From JBLHZY01 sp047631555 (GTDB taxonomy: Bacteria; Pseudomonadota; Alphaproteobacteria; Rhodobacterales; Rhodobacteraceae), in contig JBLHZY010000006.1 in the NCBI GenBank assembly GCA_047631555.1, positions 1 to 64,000 on the forward strand: a DNA stretch of 64,000 nucleotides, written 5' to 3'. Positions 35,035-42,733 of this stretch are shown here, one piece after another. The position numbers and the translations under genes were made by a program. The stretch's first letter is position 1; each line of letters begins with the position of its first letter. A model generated the notes under the pieces. The model had not been told where the DNA came from. It searched no databases and saw only the letters and a list, made by a program, of their open reading frames with translations.

Positions 35035-36327
35035 TTAGACGGGCTTGCGCAAAACCGCGACGAAAAAGCCGTCCATCCCGCCCAGATCGGGCCAATAATC
35101 GGGCCGCATGCGCAACCCGCCCTCGGGCGAAATCCACACAGGATCAATGCCGGGAACGTTCAGAGCGGTGGCGTCAACCGTGATGCCGGGATTGCGCTCA
35201 AGCGCGTCTTTGATCTGCTCTTCGCCCTCGTCAATCAGCAAGGAGCATGTACAAAAGATCAAGCGGCCACCGGGCTTTAATAGGCCCAGCGCGCGATCAA
35301 TCAGCTCTTCTTGCAGAACGAAAAGCGCGGGAAAATCGCTGCCATCTTTGGCATAGGGAAGATCGGGATGGCGGCGGATTGTGCCTGTGGCGGTGCAGGG
35401 CGCATCGAGCAGAATCGCATCAAACGGCTCGGCTTGGTATTCAAGCGCATCACCCTCGACAATTTCCGCCGAAAGGCCGGTGCGCGCGAGGTTTTCGGCA
35501 ACGCGCGCGAGGCGTTTGCCGGAGATATCAAGCGCGGTGACATGCGCGCCAGCGGCGGCCATTTGCATCGCTTTGCCGCCCGGTGCGGCGCAAAGATCAA
35601 GCACGCGCTCGCCTGGTTGCGCATTCAAAACGCGCGCAGGGATCGCAGCGGCCGCATCCTGCACCCACCAATCGCCCGCTTCATATCCGGGCAAATTTGA
35701 GACCTGCCCCGCATTGGCAAGGCGCACAGAGCCGGTTGGCAGCAAGATGCCGCCCAGCGCTTGCGCCAGCGCCGCAGGATCGCCTTTGGCTGTGAGATCA
35801 AGCGGCGCGCCCGCGGTATGGGAAATCTCAAAGGCCTCAACGATCTTTTTGCCGAAATCGCCAACAAGCACTTTGCGCAGCCATTTGGGCATGCGCGGCA
35901 CGGGCAGCTTTTCCCAAGCCTCCGGCCCTGCTTCAGAAACCCGGCGCAGCACGGCATTCACCAGCCCGCCGAGATGCGAAAGCTGCTTATGCCCGCGCAC
36001 GATCTCGACGCAGGAATTGACAACCCCATGCGCCGCCGCACCTTCTTGGCAAATCTCATAGGTTCCGAGCCGCAGCACATTGAGCACATGTGGATCAGGG
36101 CGATTGCGCAAAAACGGCCCGAGCATGCGATCACAGCGATCCATATAGCGCAGGCACTCGAGCGTAAGGCGCTGGGCGCGCGCGCGTTCATCGGGGGCCA
36201 GTTTGCCCAAAGGGCCGGGCAGCAATTCTGCCATCAAGCGATGTTCATCCGTCACGGCATCAAGAAGCGTGATCGCCGCCTTGCGTGGCAAGAAACCTTG
36301 GGGCGGGGCTTTGCGCTCAGTGCTCAT
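35035..36327 (-). CDS. rsmB: 16S rRNA m5C967 methyltransferase RsmB
   Basis: A 430-residue SAM-dependent RNA methyltransferase. N-terminal NusB-like RNA-binding domain (about 1-150), then the Rossmann domain with LCAAPGGKAMQMA (SAM), DAPCTATGTI (Cys311) and FCTCSLL (catalytic Cys361), the two-Cys signature of m5C enzymes. First gene of the minus-strand array that runs to 24186; the divergent gene is the SDH assembly factor at 36413. The 62 bases to the heparinase start are compatible with read-through. Confidence 0.94.
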   Translation of the reverse strand: MSTERKAPPQGFLPRKAAITLLDAVTDEHRLMAELLPGPLGKLAPDERARAQRLTLECLRYMDRCDRMLGPFLRNRPDPHVLNVLRLGTYEICQEGAAAHGVVNSCVEIVRGHKQLSHLGGLVNAVLRRVSEAGPEAWEKLPVPRMPKWLRKVLVGDFGKKIVEAFEISHTAGAPLDLTAKGDPAALAQALGGILLPTGSVRLANAGQVSNLPGYEAGDWWVQDAAAAIPARVLNAQPGERVLDLCAAPGGKAMQMAAAGAHVTALDISGKRLARVAENLARTGLSAEIVEGDALEYQAEPFDAILLDAPCTATGTIRRHPDLPYAKDGSDFPALFVLQEELIDRALGLLKPGGRLIFCTCSLLIDEGEEQIKDALERNPGITVDATALNVPGIDPVWISPEGGLRMRPDYWPDLGGMDGFFVAVLRKPV

Positions 36328-36412
36328 ATTCGGTGCTCATCTTTGGGGCCGATCTTGTTTTCTATGGGCTGGGGGGTATATCAGCATGGGCAAGCCGACA
36401 AGGACAGATGCA

Positions 36413-36601
36413 ATGAGTGATACACCACGGAACGCCCCCAAGGATGATCTGCCCCCTGCTGCCAAGCGCGCCTTGGCTGAAGCAGAGGAGCGGCGCAAAA
36501 ACGCGCCCAAGCCTTTGCCGCTAGAGCTTGGCGGGCGCGATGGGCCCGAGCCTGTTCGCTATGGCGACTATGAGAAAAAGGGCATCGCGATCGATTTTTG
36601 A
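36413..36601 (+). CDS. DUF1674 protein, SDHAF4-like succinate dehydrogenase assembly factor
   Basis: A 62-residue protein ending GPEPVRYGDYEKKGIAIDF, the hallmark C-terminal motif of DUF1674/SDHAF4. The N-terminal half is hydrophilic and helical (AAKRALAEAEERRKN). In eukaryotes SDHAF4 protects flavinylated SDHA during assembly of complex II; bacterial members are presumed to act the same way. The frame is open far upstream (to 36203), but that part is antisense to rsmB; the ATG at 36413 has AAGGA 9 bases before it. Stops 10 bases before the convergent dapB stop. Confidence 0.9.
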   Translation: MSDTPRNAPKDDLPPAAKRALAEAEERRKNAPKPLPLELGGRDGPEPVRYGDYEKKGIAIDF

Positions 36602-36611
36602 TCGGCGCGGC

Positions 36612-37421
36612 CTAAAGCCCAAGCACATCCATCATATCATATTCGCCGGGCTTTTGCCCCTGCCCCCAAAGGGCTGCGCGCAATGCGCCGCGCGCAAATA
36701 GCGAGCGATCCGAGGCCACATGGCGCAGCGTGATCCGCTCGCCGGGGCCTGCAAACAGCACATCATGCTCGCCAATAATATCGCCGCCACGAATGGCGCT
36801 AAAGCCGATATCGCCGCGTTTGCGCGCGCCTGTAATGCCATCTCGGCCAGAATCGCGCACGTCATTGAGCGCAACGCCGCGCCCCTCGGCTGCCGCTTCG
36901 CCCAGCATCAAAGCCGTGCCTGATGGGGCATCAACCTTGCGATTGTGATGCGCTTCAATCACCTCAATATCGTAATCTTCATCCAGTGCGGCCGCGATTC
37001 TTTTGGTGATCCCGATCAGCAGGTTCACCCCAAGGCTCATATTGCCCGCGCGCACGATCACTGAGTGGCGCGCAGCAGGGGCAAGCTTGGCGATATCCTC
37101 GTCCGTCATCCCTGTCGTGCCGATCACATGCACAGCGCGGGCCTGCGCGGCCAGCTCAGAAAACGCAATCGTCGCGGCAGGGGCGGTAAAATCTATCACC
37201 GCTTGGGCATTGGCAAAGGCCTCAAGCGCGTCATCGGTCACGGTAACGCCGCACTCAACCCCGCCCATCGCCACGCCAACATCGCGCCCGACCCATTCAT
37301 GCCCCGCGCGCTCAACCGCGCCAACAAGCCGGCACTTATCCGATGCGCGCACCATCCCAATCAGCATCTGCCCCATCCGGCCAGATGCCCCTGTAATCAC
37401 AATCCCGGGCAGTTCGCTCAT
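36612..37421 (-). CDS. dapB: 4-hydroxy-tetrahydrodipicolinate reductase
   Basis: NAD(P)H-dependent reductase of the diaminopimelate/lysine pathway. 269 residues: nucleotide-binding GASGRMG (11-17), GTTGMTDED, and the catalytic segment HHNRKVDAPSGTA with His158/His159 and Lys162. The frame remains open for 500 more codons upstream across the rbfA/truB region, but only as an antisense shadow; the ATG at 37421 has GAGGAG and begins at the family N-terminus. Divergent from rbfA-truB with 114 bases between. Confidence 0.96.
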   Translation of the reverse strand: MSELPGIVITGASGRMGQMLIGMVRASDKCRLVGAVERAGHEWVGRDVGVAMGGVECGVTVTDDALEAFANAQAVIDFTAPAATIAFSELAAQARAVHVIGTTGMTDEDIAKLAPAARHSVIVRAGNMSLGVNLLIGITKRIAAALDEDYDIEVIEAHHNRKVDAPSGTALMLGEAAAEGRGVALNDVRDSGRDGITGARKRGDIGFSAIRGGDIIGEHDVLFAGPGERITLRHVASDRSLFARGALRAALWGQGQKPGEYDMMDVLGL

Positions 37422-37535
37422 CTCGTCTCTCCTCGCTTTGACCTTGGTGTAGCGCCTTGGCCGCACCAGTTCAAACCCTTGCTTTACGCCAAAGCCTCTG
37501 TTGCAAGGGCGCGCAATCGCGATTATCTCGGGCGC

Positions 37536-37988
37536 ATGGCAAAGAATAGCAAAAGATCGGGCGCAGGCCCTTCGCAACGACAGCTGCGCATTGGCGAGCT
37601 GATCCGGCGCACCCTCTCGGAAATGCTCGCCCGTGGCGACATTCACGATCCCGATCTCAATCGCATGTCGATCACGATTGGCGAGGTCCGGGTCTCTCCC
37701 GATTTGCGCATCGCGACGGCCTATATCATGCCCCTTGGTGGCAAAGATCCCGAAGGCGCGCTTGCTTTGCTTCGCCAGAACCGGCACGAATTGCGCCGTG
37801 GTGTTTCCAAAGCACTGACGATCAAGTTCTCGCCGGAAATCCGCTATGAGATCGACGATACATTCGAGCGCATTGATAACACCCGCCGCATGTTTGCCGA
37901 TGAGCGCGTGCGCCGTGATATTGAAGCGCCAAATGAGCCCGCATCCGATCCAGACACCAATCCTGAAACTGATTCTGGAGCCTCCTGA
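37536..37988 (+). CDS. rbfA: Ribosome-binding factor A
   Basis: A 150-residue KH-like protein that binds the 30S subunit during 16S rRNA 5'-end maturation. SQRQLRIGELIRRTLSEML and DPDLNRMSITIGEVRVSPDLR mark the family; SPEIRYEIDDTFE precedes an acidic, Pro/Asp-rich tail after about residue 125. The ATG at 37536 starts the family N-terminus; the ribosome binding site is weak. Stop codon and truB start are adjacent (TGA-ATG). Confidence 0.95.
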   Translation: MAKNSKRSGAGPSQRQLRIGELIRRTLSEMLARGDIHDPDLNRMSITIGEVRVSPDLRIATAYIMPLGGKDPEGALALLRQNRHELRRGVSKALTIKFSPEIRYEIDDTFERIDNTRRMFADERVRRDIEAPNEPASDPDTNPETDSGAS

Positions 37989-38906
37989 ATGGGGCGCCGT
38001 AAAAAGGGCCGCGATCTTTCGGGCTGGGTGATTGTTGATAAGCCAGCAGGGATTACATCCACTTCGGTGGTGAACAAAGTGCGCTGGGCGCTTGACGCGA
38101 AAAAGGCAGGCCACGCAGGCACGCTTGATCCCGAAGCCACAGGCGTTTTGGCCGTGGCGCTTGGTGAGGCGACCAAAACAGTGCCCTACATCACGGACGC
38201 GATGAAAGCCTACCGCTTCATGGTCCGCCTTGGCACAGCAACCAATACGGATGACGCAGAAGGCGAAGAGATCGCCACAAGCGAGATCCGCCCAACAGAC
38301 GCAGAGATCATCGCCGCGCTGGCGCCTCTCACTGGCGACATCATGCAAGTCCCGCCGAAATTCTCGGCCGTTAAGATCGACGGCGAACGCGCCTATAAAC
38401 TTGCCCGCGAGGATGCTGAGTTTGAAATCGCCGCCCGCCCGCTTTTCGTTGAAGAGCTCAATCTCGTTTCCCGCCCCGATGCGGATCACGTTGAGCTTGA
38501 AATGATCTGCGGCAAAGGCGGCTACGTGCGCGCCATCGCGCGCGATCTTGGCGAAACGCTGGGATGTTATGGCCATGTCCAATGGCTGCGCCGGGTCTGG
38601 TCTGGCCCATGGGAGGCGCATGAGGGGGTCACGCTTGATAAAGTCGATGCTCTCGCCAAAACGCCCGAACTTGATGCTTTCATCCGCCCGCTTGAAGAAG
38701 GCCTTGGCGATCTGCCAGAGCTGCGCACCAATGAAGAGGGTGCTGCCAAATTGCGCAACGGCAATCCTGGCTTCGTCTATCCGGGTGATGCGGAATACGG
38801 CGATGAGGCTTGGGCCTCGCTGAATGGTGAAGCGATCGCTGTTGGAACTTTTCGCGGCAGCGAGCTGCACCCGAGCCGGGTTTTTGTTCGCCCAGCGCAG
38901 AACTAA
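37989..38906 (+). CDS. truB: tRNA pseudouridine(55) synthase
   Basis: Makes pseudouridine 55 in the T-loop of elongator tRNAs. 305 residues: GWVIVDKPAGITS, catalytic Asp47 in AGHAGTLDPEATG, and GKGGYVRAIARDLG in the RNA-binding groove. C-terminal PUA-like region from about residue 240. Starts directly after the rbfA stop, so the two form one translation unit, a common bacterial pairing, here separated from infB and rpsO. Confidence 0.96.
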   Translation: MGRRKKGRDLSGWVIVDKPAGITSTSVVNKVRWALDAKKAGHAGTLDPEATGVLAVALGEATKTVPYITDAMKAYRFMVRLGTATNTDDAEGEEIATSEIRPTDAEIIAALAPLTGDIMQVPPKFSAVKIDGERAYKLAREDAEFEIAARPLFVEELNLVSRPDADHVELEMICGKGGYVRAIARDLGETLGCYGHVQWLRRVWSGPWEAHEGVTLDKVDALAKTPELDAFIRPLEEGLGDLPELRTNEEGAAKLRNGNPGFVYPGDAEYGDEAWASLNGEAIAVGTFRGSELHPSRVFVRPAQN

Positions 38907-38996
38907 GCCCCTCTTTTTCTTTGAAAAAATACTCAAATCAAACCGCGCGCCGAACGCAGCCCTTGATCCAAGCCCCTAACATCGCCACAAATCCCC

Positions 38997-39509
38997 ATGA
39001 TCACGCGCACCCATATCAAAGACGATGCCCCCTCAGAGGCGATCTATTCGGATTGCGAGCGGTATCGTTATGCGTTGACCCGCATCTGGGAGCCATCCGG
39101 CAAGCGCGCGTTGTTCATCATGCTCAATCCCTCAACCGCAACCGAGGTCCAAAACGATCCAACGGTTGAGCGCTGCGAGCGGCGCGCGCGGGTATTGGGA
39201 TTTGGTAGCTTTCGGGTGACCAATATCTTTGCATGGCGTGATACGGACCCGCGCAATATGCGCGCGGCGGCCGATCCAATTGGGCCTGAGAATGATGCGA
39301 CTATTCTAAAGGGTTGCGATTGGGCCGATCAGATCATCTGCGGCTGGGGCAGCCATGGGGCGCATCTTGGGCGCGGTGTTGCAGTTGAGGCGATGCTCCG
39401 GGATCGCAATCTCGCGCTGACTTCGCTTGGCCAAACCAAAGAAGGCCACCCCAAGCATCCGCTCTATATTGCTTATGCCCAGCAGCCCGAGCCTTGGCCA
39501 AAGGCCTAA
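38997..39509 (+). CDS. DUF1643 domain protein
   Basis: A 170-residue cytoplasmic protein with the DUF1643 signature: RYALTRIWEP, LFIMLNPSTATEVQNDPT, GSFRVTNIFAWRDTDP and ICGWGSHG. Function unknown; homologues are scattered in bacteria and phages. No membrane segments. The gene lies 90 bases after truB and ends in a 4-bp convergent overlap with the RTX-protein gene (39506-39509). Confidence 0.88.
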   Translation: MITRTHIKDDAPSEAIYSDCERYRYALTRIWEPSGKRALFIMLNPSTATEVQNDPTVERCERRARVLGFGSFRVTNIFAWRDTDPRNMRAAADPIGPENDATILKGCDWADQIICGWGSHGAHLGRGVAVEAMLRDRNLALTSLGQTKEGHPKHPLYIAYAQQPEPWPKA

Positions 39510-41110
39510 ACGCGCCCCGCCGGGAAGATATCGTCAACCACCTCGGCATAAACATCCTCGGTGCTGGCCCCGGCCCCGCCACGCAGGATTGCAACGACCT
39601 CGCCGTTGATCATCACAAGGCTATCGCTGCCCTCGTCTGAGACAACCACATCAAGCGCACCATAGCCCGAATGGGGATTAAGCGTGACCCGTAGGAAATC
39701 TTCGCCGGGGGTGAAATCGGTCATTTCGGCGATGTTATCGGCCTCGTCCACATCCGTATCGGAATAGAGCCAGAAGACATCCGCGCCCGCGCCGCCCGTG
39801 GCCGTATCGGCGCCATCAAAGGTAATCGTGTCATTGCCCGCGCCGCCATTCAGCGTGTCAGCCTCGCCATCGATATGCCAGGCAAATTCGTGATGCTCGG
39901 CCACGATGCGCTGGCCTGCATTGCCCAGGTGATCAATCTGATCGTCGCCGTCGCCGCCGCTTAGCACATCCGCGCCGTAGCCGCCGCGGATCGTATCATC
40001 CCCTGCGCCGCCATCGATTGTATCATTGTCAGAACCCGTAAGAGAGGCCGCATCATGCACGCCGCCATCCAGTATTTCATCCGCAGCGCCGCCGGTGATC
40101 TGATCATCACCCGCACCACCATCGATGAAATAATCCGAGGCGCTTTCATCACCACCAAGGATCGTATCCGCACCATCGCCGCCAAGAATGGCCGAGGTAC
40201 CTTCGCCCGCGCTCAAAACGTCATCGCCCGCGCCGCCATCAATGATCGCCGCCTCATCGCCAGCCGTGATCGTATCCGAACCTGCGCCGCCATTAACGTG
40301 CTGCAGGATACCGCCCGAGAAAATTACCGGCACGCCATCGCTTAAAACGAGGCTCGCGGCATCACCGCCCGCAACTGGGTCATCCAGCAAGGCAAGCGCC
40401 TCGCCTGTATCATTCAAATTGGTATCGACCTGCTCTGAGAAGGCCGCAACTGGTGCGCCATCATCACTATTGCTCGGGCTGATAATACTGTCTGGATCGG
40501 GGCCTTCATTGCTTAGTATATCTGCGGCCTCAGGATCGGTTGCCGAGATAAGGTTCTCGACCACATCATCGCCGCCAGCCGTGTCGTCGTCATTTGATGG
40601 CGCAAGCGCGGAAACCGCTTCTGGCTCAGAAAGAAGGTCATCTTCGCCACTAGGGGAGAGCGCAGCTTCTTCAAGGATCGACGAGAGACTAACAGTCGTG
40701 ACGCCGCCAGTGACAGGATCGCTGAGTTCAAGGGAGATATCGGAAAACGGGACTGCATCAAGCCCCTCAAACATCAAGGAGGCTTCGCCGTCATCGTGCT
40801 GATAGGTCAGGCTCGTTCCCTCGGGGGCCTGCTCGACATAGAAATCGCCTTCGCCGCCATCCGCGATGCGCAGCGTGACGCTATCTTGGCCCGGCGTGAA
40901 ATCGCTTAGGGTCGTTTCGCCGCTGTTAAAATCTACGCTGGTGTCTTCGGCCAAATCTTCGTTGGCAAACATATCGCCGCTTTGCGCAAGCTCCTGCTCT
41001 ATATCATCTTCATCATCTTCGGGATCAACCGAACCTGATGAGTCCGAATTCATTATCCCCGGCAGCACCGCCAAGGGAAGCAATCCAAGAAAGAGCAATG
41101 CCATAAGCAT
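39506..41110 (-). CDS. RTX-type calcium-binding repeat protein with N-terminal membrane anchor
   Basis: A 534-residue, very acidic protein. Residues 1-20 form a hydrophobic segment (LLFLGLLPLAVLPG), followed by an Asp/Glu-rich stretch, then about 250 residues of low-complexity acidic sequence, and RTX nonapeptides from about 280 to 460 (GGAGDDVLSAG, GGAGDDTIRGG, GGDGDDQID). These bind Ca2+ between turns of a beta-roll. TLSDFTPGQD (about 70) and MTDFTPGED (about 490) recur on both sides. Secreted RTX proteins usually lack an N-terminal hydrophobic segment and are exported by a type I system; no such genes are nearby. RBS is GAGGTG. Role unknown: surface adhesion or matrix protein are guesses. 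Confidence 0.85.
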   Translation of the reverse strand: MLMALLFLGLLPLAVLPGIMNSDSSGSVDPEDDEDDIEQELAQSGDMFANEDLAEDTSVDFNSGETTLSDFTPGQDSVTLRIADGGEGDFYVEQAPEGTSLTYQHDDGEASLMFEGLDAVPFSDISLELSDPVTGGVTTVSLSSILEEAALSPSGEDDLLSEPEAVSALAPSNDDDTAGGDDVVENLISATDPEAADILSNEGPDPDSIISPSNSDDGAPVAAFSEQVDTNLNDTGEALALLDDPVAGGDAASLVLSDGVPVIFSGGILQHVNGGAGSDTITAGDEAAIIDGGAGDDVLSAGEGTSAILGGDGADTILGGDESASDYFIDGGAGDDQITGGAADEILDGGVHDAASLTGSDNDTIDGGAGDDTIRGGYGADVLSGGDGDDQIDHLGNAGQRIVAEHHEFAWHIDGEADTLNGGAGNDTITFDGADTATGGAGADVFWLYSDTDVDEADNIAEMTDFTPGEDFLRVTLNPHSGYGALDVVVSDEGSDSLVMINGEVVAILRGGAGASTEDVYAEVVDDIFPAGRV

Positions 41111-41260
41111 TTCGTCACCTCACCACGCACCACACCACCTGAATGCATAGCAAGAAACTGCGCAAAAATCACGCGCAATGCCCGTACAAATCGAGCTAAA
41201 CCTCTGATAAAAATGTCTAAAATTTGAGAGTTTCTGAGGACGGTTAGGCCCGTAGAAACC

Positions 41261-41299
41261 AAAAAGCGGCCTCGCATTGGCAGATGCGGGCCGCTTTTT
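41261..41299. terminator. Terminator near the small ORF at 41.4 kb
   Basis: Stem AAAAAGCGGCC-T-CGCAT (41261-41277) / ATGCG-GGCCGCTTTTT (41284-41299), a 16-bp stem with one bulged T. It lies 34 bases beyond the stop of the minus-strand small gene. A-run and T-run give termination in either direction. Confidence 0.85.
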
Positions 41300-41332
41300 C
41301 GGTTGCGCTCGGAGGGGCGCTCGCCGGAATTC

Positions 41333-41527
41333 TTAGAGCTGTGCCAAAACGTTGGCCAAAACTTCTTGGTCGGACTTACGTGTCGAGGAATTGAAAATCG
41401 CGTCAGCGCGCGGCTTATCAAAATTCATGGCTACGCCTGTTTTTGCAGGTTTCGCGAAATGTGCGCCAAGTGATTGGCCAGCGATACCGCGGAACATCGA
41501 GCCGGGAGTGCGGAGCAGAGACAACAT
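41333..41527 (-). CDS. Small protein of unknown function
   Basis: A 64-residue product beginning MLSLLRTPGSMFRG and ending EVLANVLAQL. No recognised family, no clear membrane helix; mildly basic N-terminal half and helical C-terminus. The frame extends up to 41602, but the ATG at 41527 has GAGG seven bases before it. It stands as its own unit: its own intergenic upstream region and a strong terminator 34 bases downstream, which argues that it is transcribed. Stand-alone short genes like this are often missed by annotation. Confidence 0.6.
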   Translation of the reverse strand: MLSLLRTPGSMFRGIAGQSLGAHFAKPAKTGVAMNFDKPRADAIFNSSTRKSDQEVLANVLAQL

Positions 41528-41730
41528 GACAGAACCTCGTTTTAAATTACCGTGAGGAATGTGTGCCCCATTTCTGCCGCAAAAATCAAATTCTCGCCTC
41601 AATTGGGGTTAATTCGCATCAAATTCACGGACAATCCCGGCGTTAACGGCTGATTAACCGCGTTTCGCGCAACGAGCCGCCTCGAATCTGCCACTTTGCG
41701 GCAGGGCTTTTGGCTGCTAAACCGATTCTC

Positions 41731-42021
41731 ATGGAAGAGAACACACATGATCTGACCACCGAAATCGAAGCGTTGCGCAAAGAAGTCGCGCGGCTCAACG
41801 AGCATAGTTTCGTCAAAATGCACAATTCGACTCGCCGTTTGGTGATGGTTCAGTTGTTGCGCGGGCTGGCTTTTGGGCTTGGCTCGGTGCTTGGGGCGAC
41901 GATCCTTGTTTCTGTGGCGGCCTATTTGCTCGCGCAGATCAATTTCATCCCGATCATTGGCGATTGGGCGGCGCAGATTGCCGATCAGATCGGGGTCGCG
42001 CGCAACGGCGCTGGCGAATAA
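41731..42021 (+). CDS. DUF5665-like small membrane protein
   Basis: A 96-residue protein with a short N-terminal coiled coil (about 5-25, LTTEIEALRKEVARLNEH) followed by RLVMVQLLRGLAFGLGSVLG and a hydrophobic helix (about 45-68), then an amphipathic tail. I associate this with DUF5665. Function unknown. A TTG start at 41710 is possible but the ATG at 41731 fits better, though its ribosome binding site is weak. Lies 126 bases upstream of rpsO. Confidence 0.75.
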   Translation: MEENTHDLTTEIEALRKEVARLNEHSFVKMHNSTRRLVMVQLLRGLAFGLGSVLGATILVSVAAYLLAQINFIPIIGDWAAQIADQIGVARNGAGE

Positions 42022-42060
42022 GGCTTCCCTTCCAAAAGGAATCCCCCTATACGCGCGCAT

Positions 42061-42147
42061 CTTCACATTAATATGTGAGGTACCTCCACGGGCCCTGCTG
42101 GACGACATCCCGGCTTGCGCCATCAACCCTTAATCAAGGAGACCCCG
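42061..42147 (+). promoter_or_regulatory. rpsO 5' leader with hairpin
   Basis: The leader has a hairpin CTTCACAT (42061-42068) / ATGTGAGG (42073-42080, G-U allowed), a GC-rich block GGGCCCTGCTGGACGAC that could form a second structure, and the AAGGAG site at 42136-42141. S15 represses its own mRNA through leader structures in several bacteria, including an alphaproteobacterium, so this may be the S15 target; that is inference. Confidence 0.4.
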
Positions 42148-42417
42148 ATGTCGATTACTGCAGAAGAAAAAGCACGCCTAATGAAAGAATTCGCAACGAA
42201 AGAAGGCGATACAGGTTCGCCCGAAGTTCAAGTTGCTATCCTTTCCAGCCGTATCGCAACGCTGACAGAGCACTTTAAAACCCACAAGAAAGACAACCAC
42301 TCGCGTCGTGGTCTTTTGATGATGGTTGCTCAGCGCCGCAAACTGCTGGATTACGCAAAATCCAAAGATGTAGCTCGCTACCAGTCGCTGATTGAGCGCC
42401 TCGGCCTGCGCCGCTAA
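42148..42417 (+). CDS. rpsO: 30S ribosomal protein S15
   Basis: An 89-residue primary 16S rRNA-binding protein. Conserved core GDTGSPEVQVAILSSRI, HFKTHKKDNHSRRGLL and YQSLIERLGLRR (the C-terminal signature). RBS AAGGAG at good spacing. Followed by a terminator-like hairpin and then pnp, the usual rpsO-pnp order. Probably autoregulated through its leader. Confidence 0.98.
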   Translation: MSITAEEKARLMKEFATKEGDTGSPEVQVAILSSRIATLTEHFKTHKKDNHSRRGLLMMVAQRRKLLDYAKSKDVARYQSLIERLGLRR

Positions 42418-42442
42418 TCTTCGCATTTGCGAAAGTCTAAAG

Positions 42443-42470
42443 AAGCGCGCTCCTCGGGGCGCGTTTTTTT
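42443..42470 (+). terminator. Terminator between rpsO and pnp
   Basis: Stem CGCGC (42446-42450) / GCGCG (42459-42463), extended by weak outer A-T and inner pairs, followed by seven Ts. Resembles the partial terminator found between rpsO and pnp in enterobacteria. Confidence 0.75.
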
Positions 42471-42683
42471 GTGGTTGATGGGATAGGCGTGCGGCGGCCA
42501 AACAGCCCGCGCGCAATTGCACCCCTATAGAGACCGCGCTTTTGCCCCCTCTTCATATTCACAGATCGCTTTGCAATTGCCGCTTATTCGTGTAAGGGCC
42601 TAAGCATCTGAGACGTAGTGCTGAGGCCCCGGCGCTATAAGAATGATAAAAGGGGTCGGCGGCAATGGGGCCGCTATGCAATC

Positions 42684-42715
42684 GGGAGACACGGGAACCG
42701 CCCGTGAGTGCTCCC
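42684..42715 (+). promoter_or_regulatory. pnp leader double hairpin
   Basis: Nested inverted repeats GGGAG (42684-42688) / CTCCC (42711-42715) and ACGGG (42691-42695) / CCCGT (42701-42705), 18 bases upstream of the pnp start. In E. coli an RNase III-cleaved leader stem is the target of PNPase autoregulation; this stem is the natural counterpart, by inference. The rest of the 42471-42683 gap holds no ORF that I can support; it probably contains the pnp promoter. Confidence 0.5.
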
Positions 42716-42733
42716 AATTAGGATACTATTTAG

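Noticed and set aside
37422..38936. 500-codon upstream extension of the dapB frame
   Set aside because: It runs antisense through rbfA and truB; dapB has a good start and ribosome binding site at 37421 with the normal family N-terminus.
39960..40300. Repeated DNA units resembling a tandem array
   Set aside because: They encode the RTX glycine/aspartate repeats; unequal spacing and coding phase exclude CRISPR or a satellite repeat.
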